DNA from: Gammaproteobacteria bacterium
Lineage (GTDB): Bacteria; Pseudomonadota; Gammaproteobacteria; Steroidobacterales; Steroidobacteraceae
Assembly: GCA_027459765.1 (NCBI GenBank)
Contig: DAIDHD010000010.1
Location: 1 to 57,286, forward strand
Reading direction: 5' to 3'
DNA length: 57,286 nucleotides
This document shows, in pieces, positions 25,406-37,040 of the stretch (position 1 is the stretch's first letter; every line of letters begins with the position of its first letter). The position numbers and the translations under genes are program-made. The notes under the pieces were generated by a model. It was not told where the DNA came from, did no database searches, and saw only the letters and a program-made list of their open reading frames with translations.

Positions 25406-25837
25406 TTGCATGCCGGCGCCCGTTTCGGGCGCCGGTTCGCGGCGCTGATCTACGACGCCCTGCTGCTCGCCGGGCTGCTCATGATCTACACCTTCGCGGT
25501 GTTGCCGCTGACGCACGGACGCGCGGTGCTCGCCGAGAACGCCGGCGCCTGGGTGTATCTGTATCGCGCCGGCCTCGTGGCCGTGATCGGCGCCTACTAC
25601 GTGATCAACTGGATGCGCAGCGGCCAGACCCTGGGAATGCGCGCCTGGCGTCTGCGCGCGCTCGATGCCCGCGGCGGACGCCTGACGGCCGCGCGGGCGG
25701 TGCTGCGCTTCGCCTGCGGCTGGCTGGCGTGGCCGCCGCTGGCGCTCGGCGTACTGTGGCTGTACGTCGACCGTGACGGCCTGGCGCTGCACGACCGGCT
25801 TTCGGGGACGCGCGTGGTGGTGTTAGCGCGTTCTTGA
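25406..25837 (+). CDS. RDD family membrane protein
   Basis: This 143-residue protein has three hydrophobic spans (around 15-40, 55-70 and 100-120). The RDD hallmark is degenerate here: the first span reads RFAALIYDALLLAG, with the RDD-equivalent arginine and aspartates. The later QTLGMRAWRLRALDARGGRLT is the usual RDD loop. The frame opens with a TTG at 25406, two bases after the DUF4340 stop; there is no ATG in this frame near the N-terminus. The 3' end overlaps the convergent lptG by 15 bases (25823-25837). Family members are of unknown function; some are linked to ion exchange. Confidence 0.8.
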   Translation: MHAGARFGRRFAALIYDALLLAGLLMIYTFAVLPLTHGRAVLAENAGAWVYLYRAGLVAVIGAYYVINWMRSGQTLGMRAWRLRALDARGGRLTAARAVLRFACGWLAWPPLALGVLWLYVDRDGLALHDRLSGTRVVVLARS

Positions 25838-26890
25838 GATGGCGACGACGGTGCCGAGCCCGATCACGGCCGTCGGCAACCAGCCGATCAACGCGGGATT
25901 CAGCCCGAACCACTGTCCTCCCTTCTCGATGGTGCCGGTGATCACGAAGAACACCACGCCGAGCAGGATGCCGAACACCGTGCGCGTTCCCGCCCCGGTG
26001 CTGCGCAGCGGTCCGAACACGAACGGCAGGGCGAGCAAGGTGACGATCACCACGCCCACGAGCCGGGCGATGCGCGACCAGTAGCCGATCTCGTAGGGAG
26101 CGGTGCCCAGGCTGTTGCGGCGCAGGTGGTCGATGTAGGAGCCGAGGCCGCGCAGCGTCAGCATCTCCGGCTCGCTGCCCGCGAGTTCCAGGAATTTGGG
26201 ATTCACCGCCGAGTTCATGGTGGCGCTGTCCGCCACGTCGGCGCTGACCCGATCCGCGTCGAAGCGCGTGGTGGCGACGCCCTGCAGGCGCCACTGTCCG
26301 GGGTCGGCCACCGACACCCGATCGGCACGGCGGATGGACGCGAGCCGATCGGCGCCGTCGAGCGTGAACAGCCAGACGCCGCCGAAGGCCTGACCGACCT
26401 CGCCCGTCTGCAGCCGCAGGATCAGGTTGCCGTCCTTGAGCCAGGCGCTGCTGCTGCCGGCAAAGCTCACGTCGGCGTACTTGCTGGCGGTCTTCTCGTG
26501 CCGCGCGAGCTGCGCGAGCGGCGGCGCCAGATACTCGCCCACCCCGAACATGCCGAGTGCGAGCGTCAGTCCCGCGAGCCCGACCGGCCAGGCCATGCGC
26601 CACACGGACACGCCCGAAGCGCGCGTGACCACGAGTTCGCTGCCCGCGGCGAGATTGCCGAGGCCCATCAGGGCACCGATCATGGCGCCGATGGGCAAGA
26701 GGTCCGTGGCCTGCTGCGGCAGGTTCAGGAGCACGTACAGGAACGCATCCGCCGCCCGGTAGTTGCCGACGCCGATGTCGCCTTGCTGGCCGATGAACAG
26801 GAACAGCGCGCCGAGCGTGAGCAACACCATCATGGCGAGCCCCGCATAGACGAGCACGGTGCGATAGAGGTATCGGTCGAGCAGATTCAC
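25823..26890 (-). CDS. lptG: LPS export ABC permease LptG
   Basis: This 355-residue inner-membrane protein with LptF and LptB extracts lipopolysaccharide and passes it to the Lpt bridge. It begins LLDRYLYRTVLVYAGLAMMVLL and has six helices around a periplasmic beta-jellyroll, visible as the VSFAGSSSAWLKDGNLILRL stretch onward. The GTG start (26890) overlaps the lptF stop by four bases; the longer frame upstream is not real. It is convergent with the RDD gene. Order lptF then lptG opposite pepA is the standard gammaproteobacterial arrangement. Confidence 0.93.
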   Translation of the reverse strand: MNLLDRYLYRTVLVYAGLAMMVLLTLGALFLFIGQQGDIGVGNYRAADAFLYVLLNLPQQATDLLPIGAMIGALMGLGNLAAGSELVVTRASGVSVWRMAWPVGLAGLTLALGMFGVGEYLAPPLAQLARHEKTASKYADVSFAGSSSAWLKDGNLILRLQTGEVGQAFGGVWLFTLDGADRLASIRRADRVSVADPGQWRLQGVATTRFDADRVSADVADSATMNSAVNPKFLELAGSEPEMLTLRGLGSYIDHLRRNSLGTAPYEIGYWSRIARLVGVVIVTLLALPFVFGPLRSTGAGTRTVFGILLGVVFFVITGTIEKGGQWFGLNPALIGWLPTAVIGLGTVVAISRTR

Positions 26891-27951
26891 GTGCCGCGGG
26901 CCTCGCGCATCAGAAGATAGGCGCCGAAGGCGAGCGCCACCAGATGCACCCACCACTCGCCGATGAGGGGCGGGACGCTGCCCTTCTCCAGCCACACCTT
27001 GGTGGCGGACAGAAGGTTCGAGTACACGAAGTACGCCAGCACCGCGAACCCCACCCGCGCGTAGCGTCCCTGGCGCGGCCGCAGCCGGCTGAGCGGCACC
27101 GCGATGACCGTGAGCACCAGCGCCATGATGGGCGTCGATGCGCGGTATTGCAGCTGCGCGACGTCGGCCGGCGCCGCCGATCCGAGCAGTTCGCGGGTCG
27201 GCTTGGTGTCCGGATCGACCGGGCCGGCGGCATCGCCGGGAGTGGCGATCGGAATGCCGTGCTCGCGAAACTCGATCACCCGGAAGTCGGCGTGGCCGGG
27301 AATTCCCTCGTAGCGGCGGCCGTTGTACAGAGTGACGAGGTGGGTGCCGTCGGCCGCGGCGCTCGAGTAAGTGGCGGACTCGGCCACCGCGACCTCGACG
27401 CGCCCCGCCGCACCACGCTGCAGGAACACGTTGTGCAGGACGCCGTTGGCATCGACGCGCTCGGCGTAGAACACCGCATCGCCGCGGGAGAAGGAGCGGA
27501 AGCGCCCGGCATCGAGCTGGCCGAACTGCGCCTCCTTCATGGCGGCGCGGCGCAATGCCTGGGACTGCTGGTCGGCGCGCGGAACCTGGAAGAAGGTCAG
27601 CCAGCCGAGTCCGATGGCGATGAGCACCGCGAAGCCGAGCAGCGGCGGCAGCAGGCGCGCAGTGCCCACGCCGCAGGCCTTGAGAGCGGCCATCTCACTG
27701 TCGTGGTAGAGCCTTCCCAGACTCAAGACCACGGCGAGCAGCAGCCCGACCGGCACGATGATCGACAGGTTCATGACCGCCCCAAGCGCGATCAGCTCGA
27801 ACACCACGTGCCGCCCGTAGCGGTAGTCGGCCGCCTGGCCGAGCACGCGCGAGAGCTGGTTCGACAGCAATATCGCCACCAGCACCCCGGTCACCGCCAG
27901 CCAGGTCTGCGCAACTTCGCGCAGCACGTATCGCTGTACCGTCCACTTCAT
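26887..27951 (-). CDS. lptF: LPS export ABC permease LptF
   Basis: This 354-residue partner of LptG starts at ATG 27951. It shows an N-terminal amphipathic start (RYVLREVAQTWLAVTGVLVAILL), six transmembrane helices, the coupling segment EMAALKACGVG and a periplasmic domain (AVFYAERVDANGVLHNVFLQ). LptF, LptG and the LptB ATPase form the exporter, and LptF carries the main interaction with LptC and the Lpt bridge. Divergent from pepA, with shared promoter DNA at 27975-27989. Confidence 0.95.
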   Translation of the reverse strand: MKWTVQRYVLREVAQTWLAVTGVLVAILLSNQLSRVLGQAADYRYGRHVVFELIALGAVMNLSIIVPVGLLLAVVLSLGRLYHDSEMAALKACGVGTARLLPPLLGFAVLIAIGLGWLTFFQVPRADQQSQALRRAAMKEAQFGQLDAGRFRSFSRGDAVFYAERVDANGVLHNVFLQRGAAGRVEVAVAESATYSSAAADGTHLVTLYNGRRYEGIPGHADFRVIEFREHGIPIATPGDAAGPVDPDTKPTRELLGSAAPADVAQLQYRASTPIMALVLTVIAVPLSRLRPRQGRYARVGFAVLAYFVYSNLLSATKVWLEKGSVPPLIGEWWVHLVALAFGAYLLMREARGT

Positions 27952-27974
27952 GTGGCGAGCTTAGAGCCGCGGGG

Positions 27975-27989
27975 ATTATCTAGTAAACT
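27975..27989. promoter_or_regulatory. Back-to-back -10 candidates for lptF and pepA
   Basis: On the minus strand GATAAT (27980-27975) could serve lptF with a leader of about 17 bases. On the plus strand TAAACT (27984-27989) could serve pepA with a leader near 70 bases. Both lie in a short AT-rich island of the 113-base divergent gap. Confidence 0.45.
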
Positions 27990-28064
27990 ACGGTGATGGG
28001 CGGCAGCGCCCGTAAATACCCCCGACCCGAATCGTCGACAAGCACAATAACGGAGCTCGATGAC

Positions 28065-29561
28065 ATGGAATTCAAGGCAATAACCGATCCCAAGGCGCGC
28101 CACGGTTCGGCCTGCGCGGTGGTCGGCGTGTACGAGAACGGCGATCTCGGCATCGGCGCTCGCCACGTGGAGGCGCAGATCGGCGGCGTGCTGTCGAAGC
28201 TGCACGCGTCGGGAGACTTCTCCGGCAAGCTCGGCGATACCCTGGTGCTGCCGCACCTGCGCGGCGGCGCCGCCGCGCGCGTGTTGCTGGTCGGGCTCGG
28301 CGCCCGCGCACGCTTCGGCCGCAAGCCCTATCGCAAGGCGCTGCAGGCGGCCGCGGCGGCACTCGCCAAAACCGGCGCCGCGGATGCCGTCCTCTACCTC
28401 GCGCTCGAGGAGGTCGAGGAGGTCGACTTGCTGCACCGCGCCCGCGCGATTGCGGAGGTCTTCAGCAGCCACTTCTACCGCATTCCCGACCTCAAATCGG
28501 CGGCTGCACCGAAGCCGCCCGCACTCGACCTCGTCAGCGTGGCCGCCGACGACGCGCGCGGCGCGAAGGCGGTGGCCGACGGACTGCGCTTCGGCCAGGC
28601 CATCGCGAGCGGCATGGCGCTCACGCGCGACCTCGGGAACCTGCCGCCGAACGTGTGCACCCCGACCTACCTCGGCAACCGCGCTCAGCGTCTCGCCAAG
28701 GAGTGGCCGAGCATCAAGACCAAGGTGCTGGACCACGCCGCCATCAAGGCGCTGAAGATGGGCGCCTTCCTGGCGGTGACCCAGGGGTCGGAGCAGCCGC
28801 CGCGGTTGATCGTCTGCGAGTACCGCGGCGGGCGCAAGAACTCGGCGCCCATCTGTCTCGTCGGCAAGGGCATCACCTTCGATGCCGGCGGAATCTCCCT
28901 GAAGGACCCGCCGGGCATGGACGAGATGAAGTTCGACATGGGCGGCGCCGCAGCGGTGCTCGGTGCGCTGCGCGCGGTGGCCGAACTCGCGCTGCCGATC
29001 AACGTCGTCGCCATTGTGCCGACCTGCGAGAACATGCCGAGCGGCAAGGCGGTCAAGCCCGCCGACATCGTCACCACGCTGTCCGGCCAGACGGTCGAAA
29101 TCCTCAACACCGACGCCGAGGGCCGCCTGATCCTGTGCGACGCGATCACCTACAGCCGCCGCTTCAAGCCGGCGGCGGTGGTGGACGTGGCGACGCTCAC
29201 CGGCGCCTGCATCATCGCCTTGGGCAACCATTTCTCGGGCCTCATGAGCAACGACGAAGGTCTCGCCCACGAACTGGAGACCGCGGGCGTGCGCGCGGAC
29301 GACCGCGCCTGGCGCCTGCCGGTGGGCGAGGAGTACGCCGACCAACTGAAGAGCAACTTCGCCGATTTCGCCAACGTCGGTGGCCGCGAGGGCGGAGCCT
29401 GCACGGCGGCCTCCTTCCTGTGGAAGTTCGCCAAGGACTTGAAGTGGGCCCACCTCGACGTCGCCGGCACCGCGTGGCTGAGTGGCGCGCAGAAGGGCAG
29501 CACCGGCCGCCCCGTTCCCCTGCTGGTCGACTTCCTGATCAAGCGCGCCCACGCGGCATGA
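28065..29561 (+). CDS. pepA: Leucyl aminopeptidase
   Basis: This 498-residue M17 metallopeptidase removes N-terminal residues from peptides; E. coli PepA also acts as a DNA-binding regulator and Xer recombination factor. The metal and catalytic signatures are complete: GKGITFDAGGISLKD, FDMGGAAAV and the family signature NTDAEGRLILCD. The ATG at 28065 has CGGAG at 28051-28055; the open frame upstream to 27993 is not supported. It overlaps holC by four bases (ATGA), and the pepA-holC-valS order is the standard gammaproteobacterial one. Confidence 0.96.
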   Translation: MEFKAITDPKARHGSACAVVGVYENGDLGIGARHVEAQIGGVLSKLHASGDFSGKLGDTLVLPHLRGGAAARVLLVGLGARARFGRKPYRKALQAAAAALAKTGAADAVLYLALEEVEEVDLLHRARAIAEVFSSHFYRIPDLKSAAAPKPPALDLVSVAADDARGAKAVADGLRFGQAIASGMALTRDLGNLPPNVCTPTYLGNRAQRLAKEWPSIKTKVLDHAAIKALKMGAFLAVTQGSEQPPRLIVCEYRGGRKNSAPICLVGKGITFDAGGISLKDPPGMDEMKFDMGGAAAVLGALRAVAELALPINVVAIVPTCENMPSGKAVKPADIVTTLSGQTVEILNTDAEGRLILCDAITYSRRFKPAAVVDVATLTGACIIALGNHFSGLMSNDEGLAHELETAGVRADDRAWRLPVGEEYADQLKSNFADFANVGGREGGACTAASFLWKFAKDLKWAHLDVAGTAWLSGAQKGSTGRPVPLLVDFLIKRAHAA

Positions 29562-30010
29562 CGGAGCGTGTCGACTTCTACGTGCTGGGCAGCGCAACCG
29601 ACGGGCAACGCGACGCATTCGCCTGCCGGCTCGCGGAAAAGGCGTACCTCAAGGACATGCGGGTGCTCGTGTGGTGCGCCGATGAGGCGCGCGCGCAGGC
29701 CGTGGACGAGTTGCTGTGGACATTCAACGACCGTTCCTTCGTGCCGCATCGCCTGTGCGGCCCCGAGGCGCCGCCTGACGCCTCGACGCCGGTACACGTG
29801 GCCTGCGAGCTCGGCGGCGTCGAGAGCGCGGATCTGCTCGTGAACCTGAGCGACCGCCTGCCGGACGGCCTGGAGCGCTTCGCGCGCATAGCCGAAGTGA
29901 TCGACGCCGACGGCGAACGCAGGCGGCGCGGCCGCGAGCGCTTCAAGGCCTACCGGGAGCGCGCGCTCGCTCCGCACACGCATCAGCTCGACGAGACGGG
30001 CGAGCAGTGA
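29558..30010 (+). CDS. holC: DNA polymerase III chi subunit
   Basis: This 150-residue chi subunit links the clamp loader to single-strand binding protein SSB. It begins RVDFYVLGSATDGQRDAFACRL and retains the AEKAYLKDMRVLVWCADEAQ-like and ELLWTFNDRSFVPH stretches, where chi contacts psi and SSB. Start ATG overlaps the pepA stop (29558-29561). The C-terminal 40 residues are arginine-rich and longer than in E. coli. Confidence 0.92.
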   Translation: MTERVDFYVLGSATDGQRDAFACRLAEKAYLKDMRVLVWCADEARAQAVDELLWTFNDRSFVPHRLCGPEAPPDASTPVHVACELGGVESADLLVNLSDRLPDGLERFARIAEVIDADGERRRRGRERFKAYRERALAPHTHQLDETGEQ

Positions 30011-30020
30011 GCGTCGCCCG

Positions 30021-30287
30021 ATGACCAATCCAACCGATCCGCGCGACATTCCCGTGCTCACCGAGGCGGTCGACGAGCCCGCCGCTGCGACCACCGTGGA
30101 CGTCAAGACCCTGCACGCGGCCATCGTCACCGAGACCCTGAATCTCGCCGACTCGCTGCTGCACCAGGCGGTGCGCGACATCGAGGCGACGCTGTTCGAG
30201 CGGGTACTCGACAGGCTCCGCGCCGAACTGCCGGAAATGGTGGATCGCGCCCTGCGCGAGCAGATCGGCGGCGGCCGCTCGAGCTAG
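30021..30287 (+). CDS. Small conserved protein between holC and valS
   Basis: This 88-residue acidic protein begins with a RDIPVLTEAVDE motif resembling DUF2486-type proteins found next to holC and valS in other proteobacteria. The rest is one or two amphipathic helices (TLHAAIVTETLNLADSLLHQA and RLRAELPEMVDRALREQI). It has no signal or membrane segment. Location and length argue for a real gene in the pepA-holC-valS operon; function is unknown. Confidence 0.75.
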   Translation: MTNPTDPRDIPVLTEAVDEPAAATTVDVKTLHAAIVTETLNLADSLLHQAVRDIEATLFERVLDRLRAELPEMVDRALREQIGGGRSS

Positions 30288-30329
30288 CCGCGCGCGACGC
30301 GTACACCGGGCGTGGCCCGGCGTTGCCGC

Positions 30330-30335
30330 TATAAT
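30330..30335 (+). promoter_or_regulatory. Consensus -10 box (TATAAT) nine bases before valS
   Basis: An exact TATAAT lies nine bases before the valS ATG, so a transcript from it would have only about three untranslated bases. No Shine-Dalgarno sequence and no clear -35 is present. A short CCGGGC-GTG-GCCCGG hairpin sits just upstream (30306-30320). Confidence 0.6.
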
Positions 30336-30344
30336 CGGCGCGCC

Positions 30345-33112
<2,768 letters not shown>

Positions 33113-33116
<4 letters not shown>

Positions 33117-34021
33117 AGGCGTCACCGCACGGCATCGACGCGGTGCGGGCCCAGCTCGACCGCGTGATTCTCGGCAAGGACGACCAGATCCGCCTGTGCC
33201 TGTCCTGTCTGCTCGCGGGCGGGCACCTGTTGATCGAGGACGTACCCGGGGTGGGCAAGACCACGCTGGCGCACGCGCTCGCGAGGTCGCTGGGCCTGTC
33301 CTGCCAGCGGATCCAATTCACCAGCGACCTTCTGCCCGGCGACGTGCTCGGGGTGTCCATCTACGACCGCGACACGGGCAAGTTCCGCTTCCAGCGCGGC
33401 CCCATCTTCGCGCAGGTCGTGCTCGCCGACGAGATCAACCGCGCGTCGCCGAAGGCGCAGAGCGCGCTGCTCGAGGCCATGGAGGAACGGCAGGTCACCG
33501 TCGACGGCCACACGCTCGCGCTGCCGGAGCCGTTCTTCGTCATCGCCACGCAGAATCCGCACGACCAGGTCGGCACCTTCCCGCTGCCGGAGTCGCAGCT
33601 CGACCGCTTCCTCATGCGCGTCGAACTCGGATTGCCGCCGCCCGCCGCCGAGCGCGAGCTTCTCAACGGCGTCGATCGTCGCGAGCTTACGGGTGCGCTG
33701 CCGCCGCTGCTCGACACGGAGGCGCTGCGCGAACTGCAACGGCGGGTACAGCGCGTACACGTGGCTCCCGCGCTGCTCGATTACGTGCAGGCGCTGCTGG
33801 CGCGCACGCGCAGCGACGACGCCGTCGCCGGGCTGTCGCCGCGCGCAGGCATCGGGCTTCTGCGGGCTGCACGCGCCTGGGCGCTGCTCGCCGGCCGCGA
33901 TGCGGTCACGCCCGAGCACGTGCAGGCGGTGTTCCCCGCGGTGGCCGCGCACCGCATCGCGCCGCGCGAGGACGGGACGGCGCTGGCGGCGCGATTGCTC
34001 GAGGCGGTCCCGGTCCCTTGA
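33113..34021 (+). CDS. MoxR-family AAA+ ATPase
   Basis: This 302-residue ATPase overlaps valS by four bases (ATGA). It has Walker [11 protein letters not shown], Walker [14 protein letters not shown], and the sensor [22 protein letters not shown]. MoxR proteins are chaperone-like ATPases that act with von Willebrand or DUF58 partners. The next two genes are DUF58 and a transglutaminase, the usual trio. Confidence 0.93.
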
Positions 34022-34989
34022 GCCGCATCGCGCGGGCGATCGGCGAGCGCGTGCGCACCTGGGCGGCGCGCCGCCACGGCCGCGACGCGCTGCCCGCGCG
34101 GATCGAGCGTCGCCGCATCTACATCCTGCCGACGCGGCACGGGCTGGTGCTCGCGGCCATGCTCGTCGCCATGTGCGTGGCGGGGCTCAACTACGGCAGC
34201 AATCTCGCCCTCGGATTCGCGTTCCTGCTGGTCGCGCTCGCGCTGGTGGCCATGCACCACTGCCACCGCAACCTCCTCGGTTTGTGCTTCGACGCGCCGG
34301 GCGATGCCGACGCGAGCGCGGGCAGCGACGCGCTCGTCGGCGTAGTGCTCGCGAACCAAGCCGGTTCGCGCCGCGCGGCGATCGTGGTGCGCGCGGGCGA
34401 CCTCGGCGAGGTGCGCTGCGACGTCGAGCCGCGTTCGACAAACCGGGCGGTGCTGCGCATTCCGACCGCCCGACGCGGCGTGCTGACGGCGGACCAGTTC
34501 GAACTGCGCAGCGATCATCCCTTCGGCTGGTTCACCGCCTGGACGTACCTGCAGGCGCCGCTCACCGTGTACGTCGCGCCGGCGCCGCGCGGCGCGCGCC
34601 CGCTGCCACGCACCGCCGCCCCGAACGGTGAACTCGGCGCCGGCACGCAGCGCGGCGAGGAGGAATTCGCCGGCTTGGGCGCCTACGTTCCGGGGACCCC
34701 GCTCAAGCACGTGGCTTGGAAGACGCTCGCGCGCGGCGGCGAGCCGGCCGCCAAGCGTTACACGGGGCTCGCGGGGCGGCCGCAGTGGCTGTCGTGGTTC
34801 GATCTCGAGCCGCTGCCGGGCGAGGCGCGTCTCGCGCAACTCGCGCGCTGGGTGCAGGAGGCGGAGCGTACCGGCCAGCGTTACGGATTGCGGCTGCCGC
34901 ACACCGAGATTCCGCCGGCGCACGGCGCGGCACAGCGGCGCGCCTGCCTGCGGGCGCTGGCGCGCCACGGCCTGCGGGAGCCGCGATGA
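34018..34989 (+). CDS. DUF58 domain protein
   Basis: This roughly 323-residue protein probably begins at a TTG overlapping the MoxR stop in a TTGA junction; a GTG at 34051 is an alternative. Two hydrophobic spans near residues 40-80 give a membrane anchor. The hallmark GEEEFAGLGAYVPGTPLKHVAWK, followed by LAVKRYTG-like text (AAKRYTG), defines DUF58. Genes of this class sit between moxR and transglutaminase in many bacteria and likely form one complex with them. Confidence 0.88.
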   Translation: MSRIARAIGERVRTWAARRHGRDALPARIERRRIYILPTRHGLVLAAMLVAMCVAGLNYGSNLALGFAFLLVALALVAMHHCHRNLLGLCFDAPGDADASAGSDALVGVVLANQAGSRRAAIVVRAGDLGEVRCDVEPRSTNRAVLRIPTARRGVLTADQFELRSDHPFGWFTAWTYLQAPLTVYVAPAPRGARPLPRTAAPNGELGAGTQRGEEEFAGLGAYVPGTPLKHVAWKTLARGGEPAAKRYTGLAGRPQWLSWFDLEPLPGEARLAQLARWVQEAERTGQRYGLRLPHTEIPPAHGAAQRRACLRALARHGLREPR

Positions 34990-37040
34990 GTCGAAGTCAG
35001 GCCGCGGCGCTGCGCCCTCCGCCGCCGCGGCGCGCGAGCGCCACCGAACTCGCCTGGGCCATCGGCTGCGTTGCGCTCGCACTGCTGCCGAGCGCGGGGC
35101 GGATTCCCGTCTGGGTGCTCGCGCTGATCGCGCTCACGGCAGCGGGGCGGCTCACCCTCGCGCTGCGCGGTGGCACCCCGCTGCCGCGCAGTCTGCGCGG
35201 AGTGCTCACCCTGACGGCGCTGGTCGCTCTGTTCCTGCAGTTGCGCACCTTCAACGGCCTGACCGCCGGCACCTCGCTGCTCGCGCTCGCGGCGGGACTG
35301 AAGCTCTTGGAAACCGAGACGGTTCGCGACGTGCGGGTGGTGACCCTGATCGTGAGCTTTCTCTGCCTGGCGGCGCTGCTCGCGGGCGATTCCTTCTGGC
35401 TGCTCGGATATCTGATCGGCGTGTGCTGGATCGCGACCGCCACGCTGCTGAGACTCGCGCCCGCACCGCTCGTGACGGCACGCCAGGATCTGCGGCTCGC
35501 GGCCCGCCTGCTGCTGCAGGCCCTGCCCATCGCGCTGCTGCTGTGGTTGTTCTTCCCGCGTCTGTCCGCACCGCTCTGGCACGTGCCCAGCGAGACGCGC
35601 GGATCGGCCTCCGGACTCGGCGACAGCATGAGCCCGGGGGACATCACCGATCTGGCGCTTTCCGAGGACGTGGCGCTGCGAGTCCGGTTCGACGGACCCG
35701 CGCCTCCGCCCCAGGACCGCTACTGGCGCGGTCCGGTGCTGCACGACTTCGACGGCCGTACCTGGCGGCGCGGCGCGGCGCCGGCCGCGCAGCGCTCGGC
35801 CGAACCACCGCTGCCGCTCGGCACCGGCTACCGCTATCGGGCGAGCCTGGAGCCGAGCGAGCGGCGGTGGGTGTACGCCCTGGACACGCCGGTGACGTGG
35901 AGCCTGGCGAACACCCTCCTGACGGAGGACGGCATGCTGCTGCGATCGGGCGTCATCGACCGCGCCGTCGACCTGCGCGCCACCTCCTATCCGCGTACCC
36001 GCCCGCGCGCCGACCTCGATGCCCGCAGCCGACGGCGCGACACGGCGCTGCCGCCGGGCCGCAACCCGCGCACGCTCGAGTTCGCGCGCACGCTGCGCAG
36101 CGCGCACCCGGACGACCTCGACTACGCCTCCGCCGTGCTCGACATGATCCGGCGCGAACCCTTCTACTACACGCTCGATCCCCCGCCGCTCGGCCGCGAC
36201 GCGGTGGACGAGTTCCTCTTCGACACCCGCCGCGGCTTCTGCGGGCACTACGCCTCGGCGTTCGCGACCATGATGCGGGCGGTCGGCATCCCGGCGCGGG
36301 TGGTCACCGGCTATCAGGGCGGAGTTCGCAATCCGTTCTCCGACTACTGGATCCTGCGGCAGAGCGACGCGCACGCTTGGGTCGAAGTGTGGATTGCGGG
36401 ACGCGGCTGGCTGCGCCAGGATCCGACCGCCGCCGTCGCGCCTCAGCGCATCGATCAGAGCGGTCACCCGGCAAGCGACGCGACCAGCGCGCTCGACGTG
36501 CGCTGGAACGTGAGCACCCCGCGATTCGCGGACTGGCGGTTGCGCTTCGACGCGCTGCGCGAACTCTGGCACGACCGCGTGCTCGGTTTCGACGCCGAGG
36601 CTCAGGAGGGCCTGCTCGACTGGCTGCACGTGCCGGGGCCCTCGGCCGAAAGGCTCGCCATCGCCTTGGGCGCGAGCCTCGCGCTCGCCGGGCTCGCGCT
36701 CGCGTGGGCCGGCCGACGCGAATCAGCCCCCGCGACGCGCGACCGGCTGTCGCGACTGTATGCGCGCCTGGAACGGCGCATGTCCGCCGCTGGCCAGCCC
36801 CGCCTGCCGCACGAAGGAGCGGAGGCGTGGGCCGCACGGGTCGCGGCCGTTCGACCGGATCTCGCACCGCAATTCGGCGCGTTGTGCAGACTGTACTCGC
36901 GGCTGCGCTACGAAGCGTCCGCACCCGCCGACGCGTTGCCGAAGTTCGCCGCGGCGCTGCGCCGCTTCAGGCCGCGAGGTTCTCGCGCGTCTCGCGAAAG
37001 TCGATCTCCGGCCAGCGCTCCGTCGTCAGCTCCAGATTGA
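34986..37040 (+). CDS. Transglutaminase-like membrane protein (TgpA/DUF3488)
   Basis: This 684-residue protein begins ATGA-coupled to the DUF58 gene. The N-terminal third has about six membrane helices (DUF3488). A periplasmic transglutaminase core follows with Cys419 ([12 protein letters not shown]), His463 ([10 protein letters not shown]) and Asp479 (QDPTAA), the complete catalytic triad. A further helix (about 556-575) and a DUF4129-type domain close the protein. TgpA of Pseudomonas is essential and cell-wall linked. The last roughly 24 codons overlap the opposite-strand prfC by 74 bases and are Ser/Ala rich. Confidence 0.92.
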   Translation: MSRSQAAALRPPPPRRASATELAWAIGCVALALLPSAGRIPVWVLALIALTAAGRLTLALRGGTPLPRSLRGVLTLTALVALFLQLRTFNGLTAGTSLLALAAGLKLLETETVRDVRVVTLIVSFLCLAALLAGDSFWLLGYLIGVCWIATATLLRLAPAPLVTARQDLRLAARLLLQALPIALLLWLFFPRLSAPLWHVPSETRGSASGLGDSMSPGDITDLALSEDVALRVRFDGPAPPPQDRYWRGPVLHDFDGRTWRRGAAPAAQRSAEPPLPLGTGYRYRASLEPSERRWVYALDTPVTWSLANTLLTEDGMLLRSGVIDRAVDLRATSYPRTRPRADLDARSRRRDTALPPGRNPRTLEFARTLRSAHPDDLDYASAVLDMIRREPFYYTLDPPPLGRDAVDEFLFDTRRGFCGHYASAFATMMRAVGIPARVVTGYQGGVRNPFSDYWILRQSDAHAWVEVWIAGRGWLRQDPTAAVAPQRIDQSGHPASDATSALDVRWNVSTPRFADWRLRFDALRELWHDRVLGFDAEAQEGLLDWLHVPGPSAERLAIALGASLALAGLALAWAGRRESAPATRDRLSRLYARLERRMSAAGQPRLPHEGAEAWAARVAAVRPDLAPQFGALCRLYSRLRYEASAPADALPKFAAALRRFRPRGSRASRESRSPASAPSSAPD

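Noticed and set aside
30306..30320. CCGGGC-GTG-GCCCGG hairpin as an intrinsic terminator before valS
   Set aside because: The stem is short, there is no T-tract and valS's -10 box follows at once; it may still be a weak structure.
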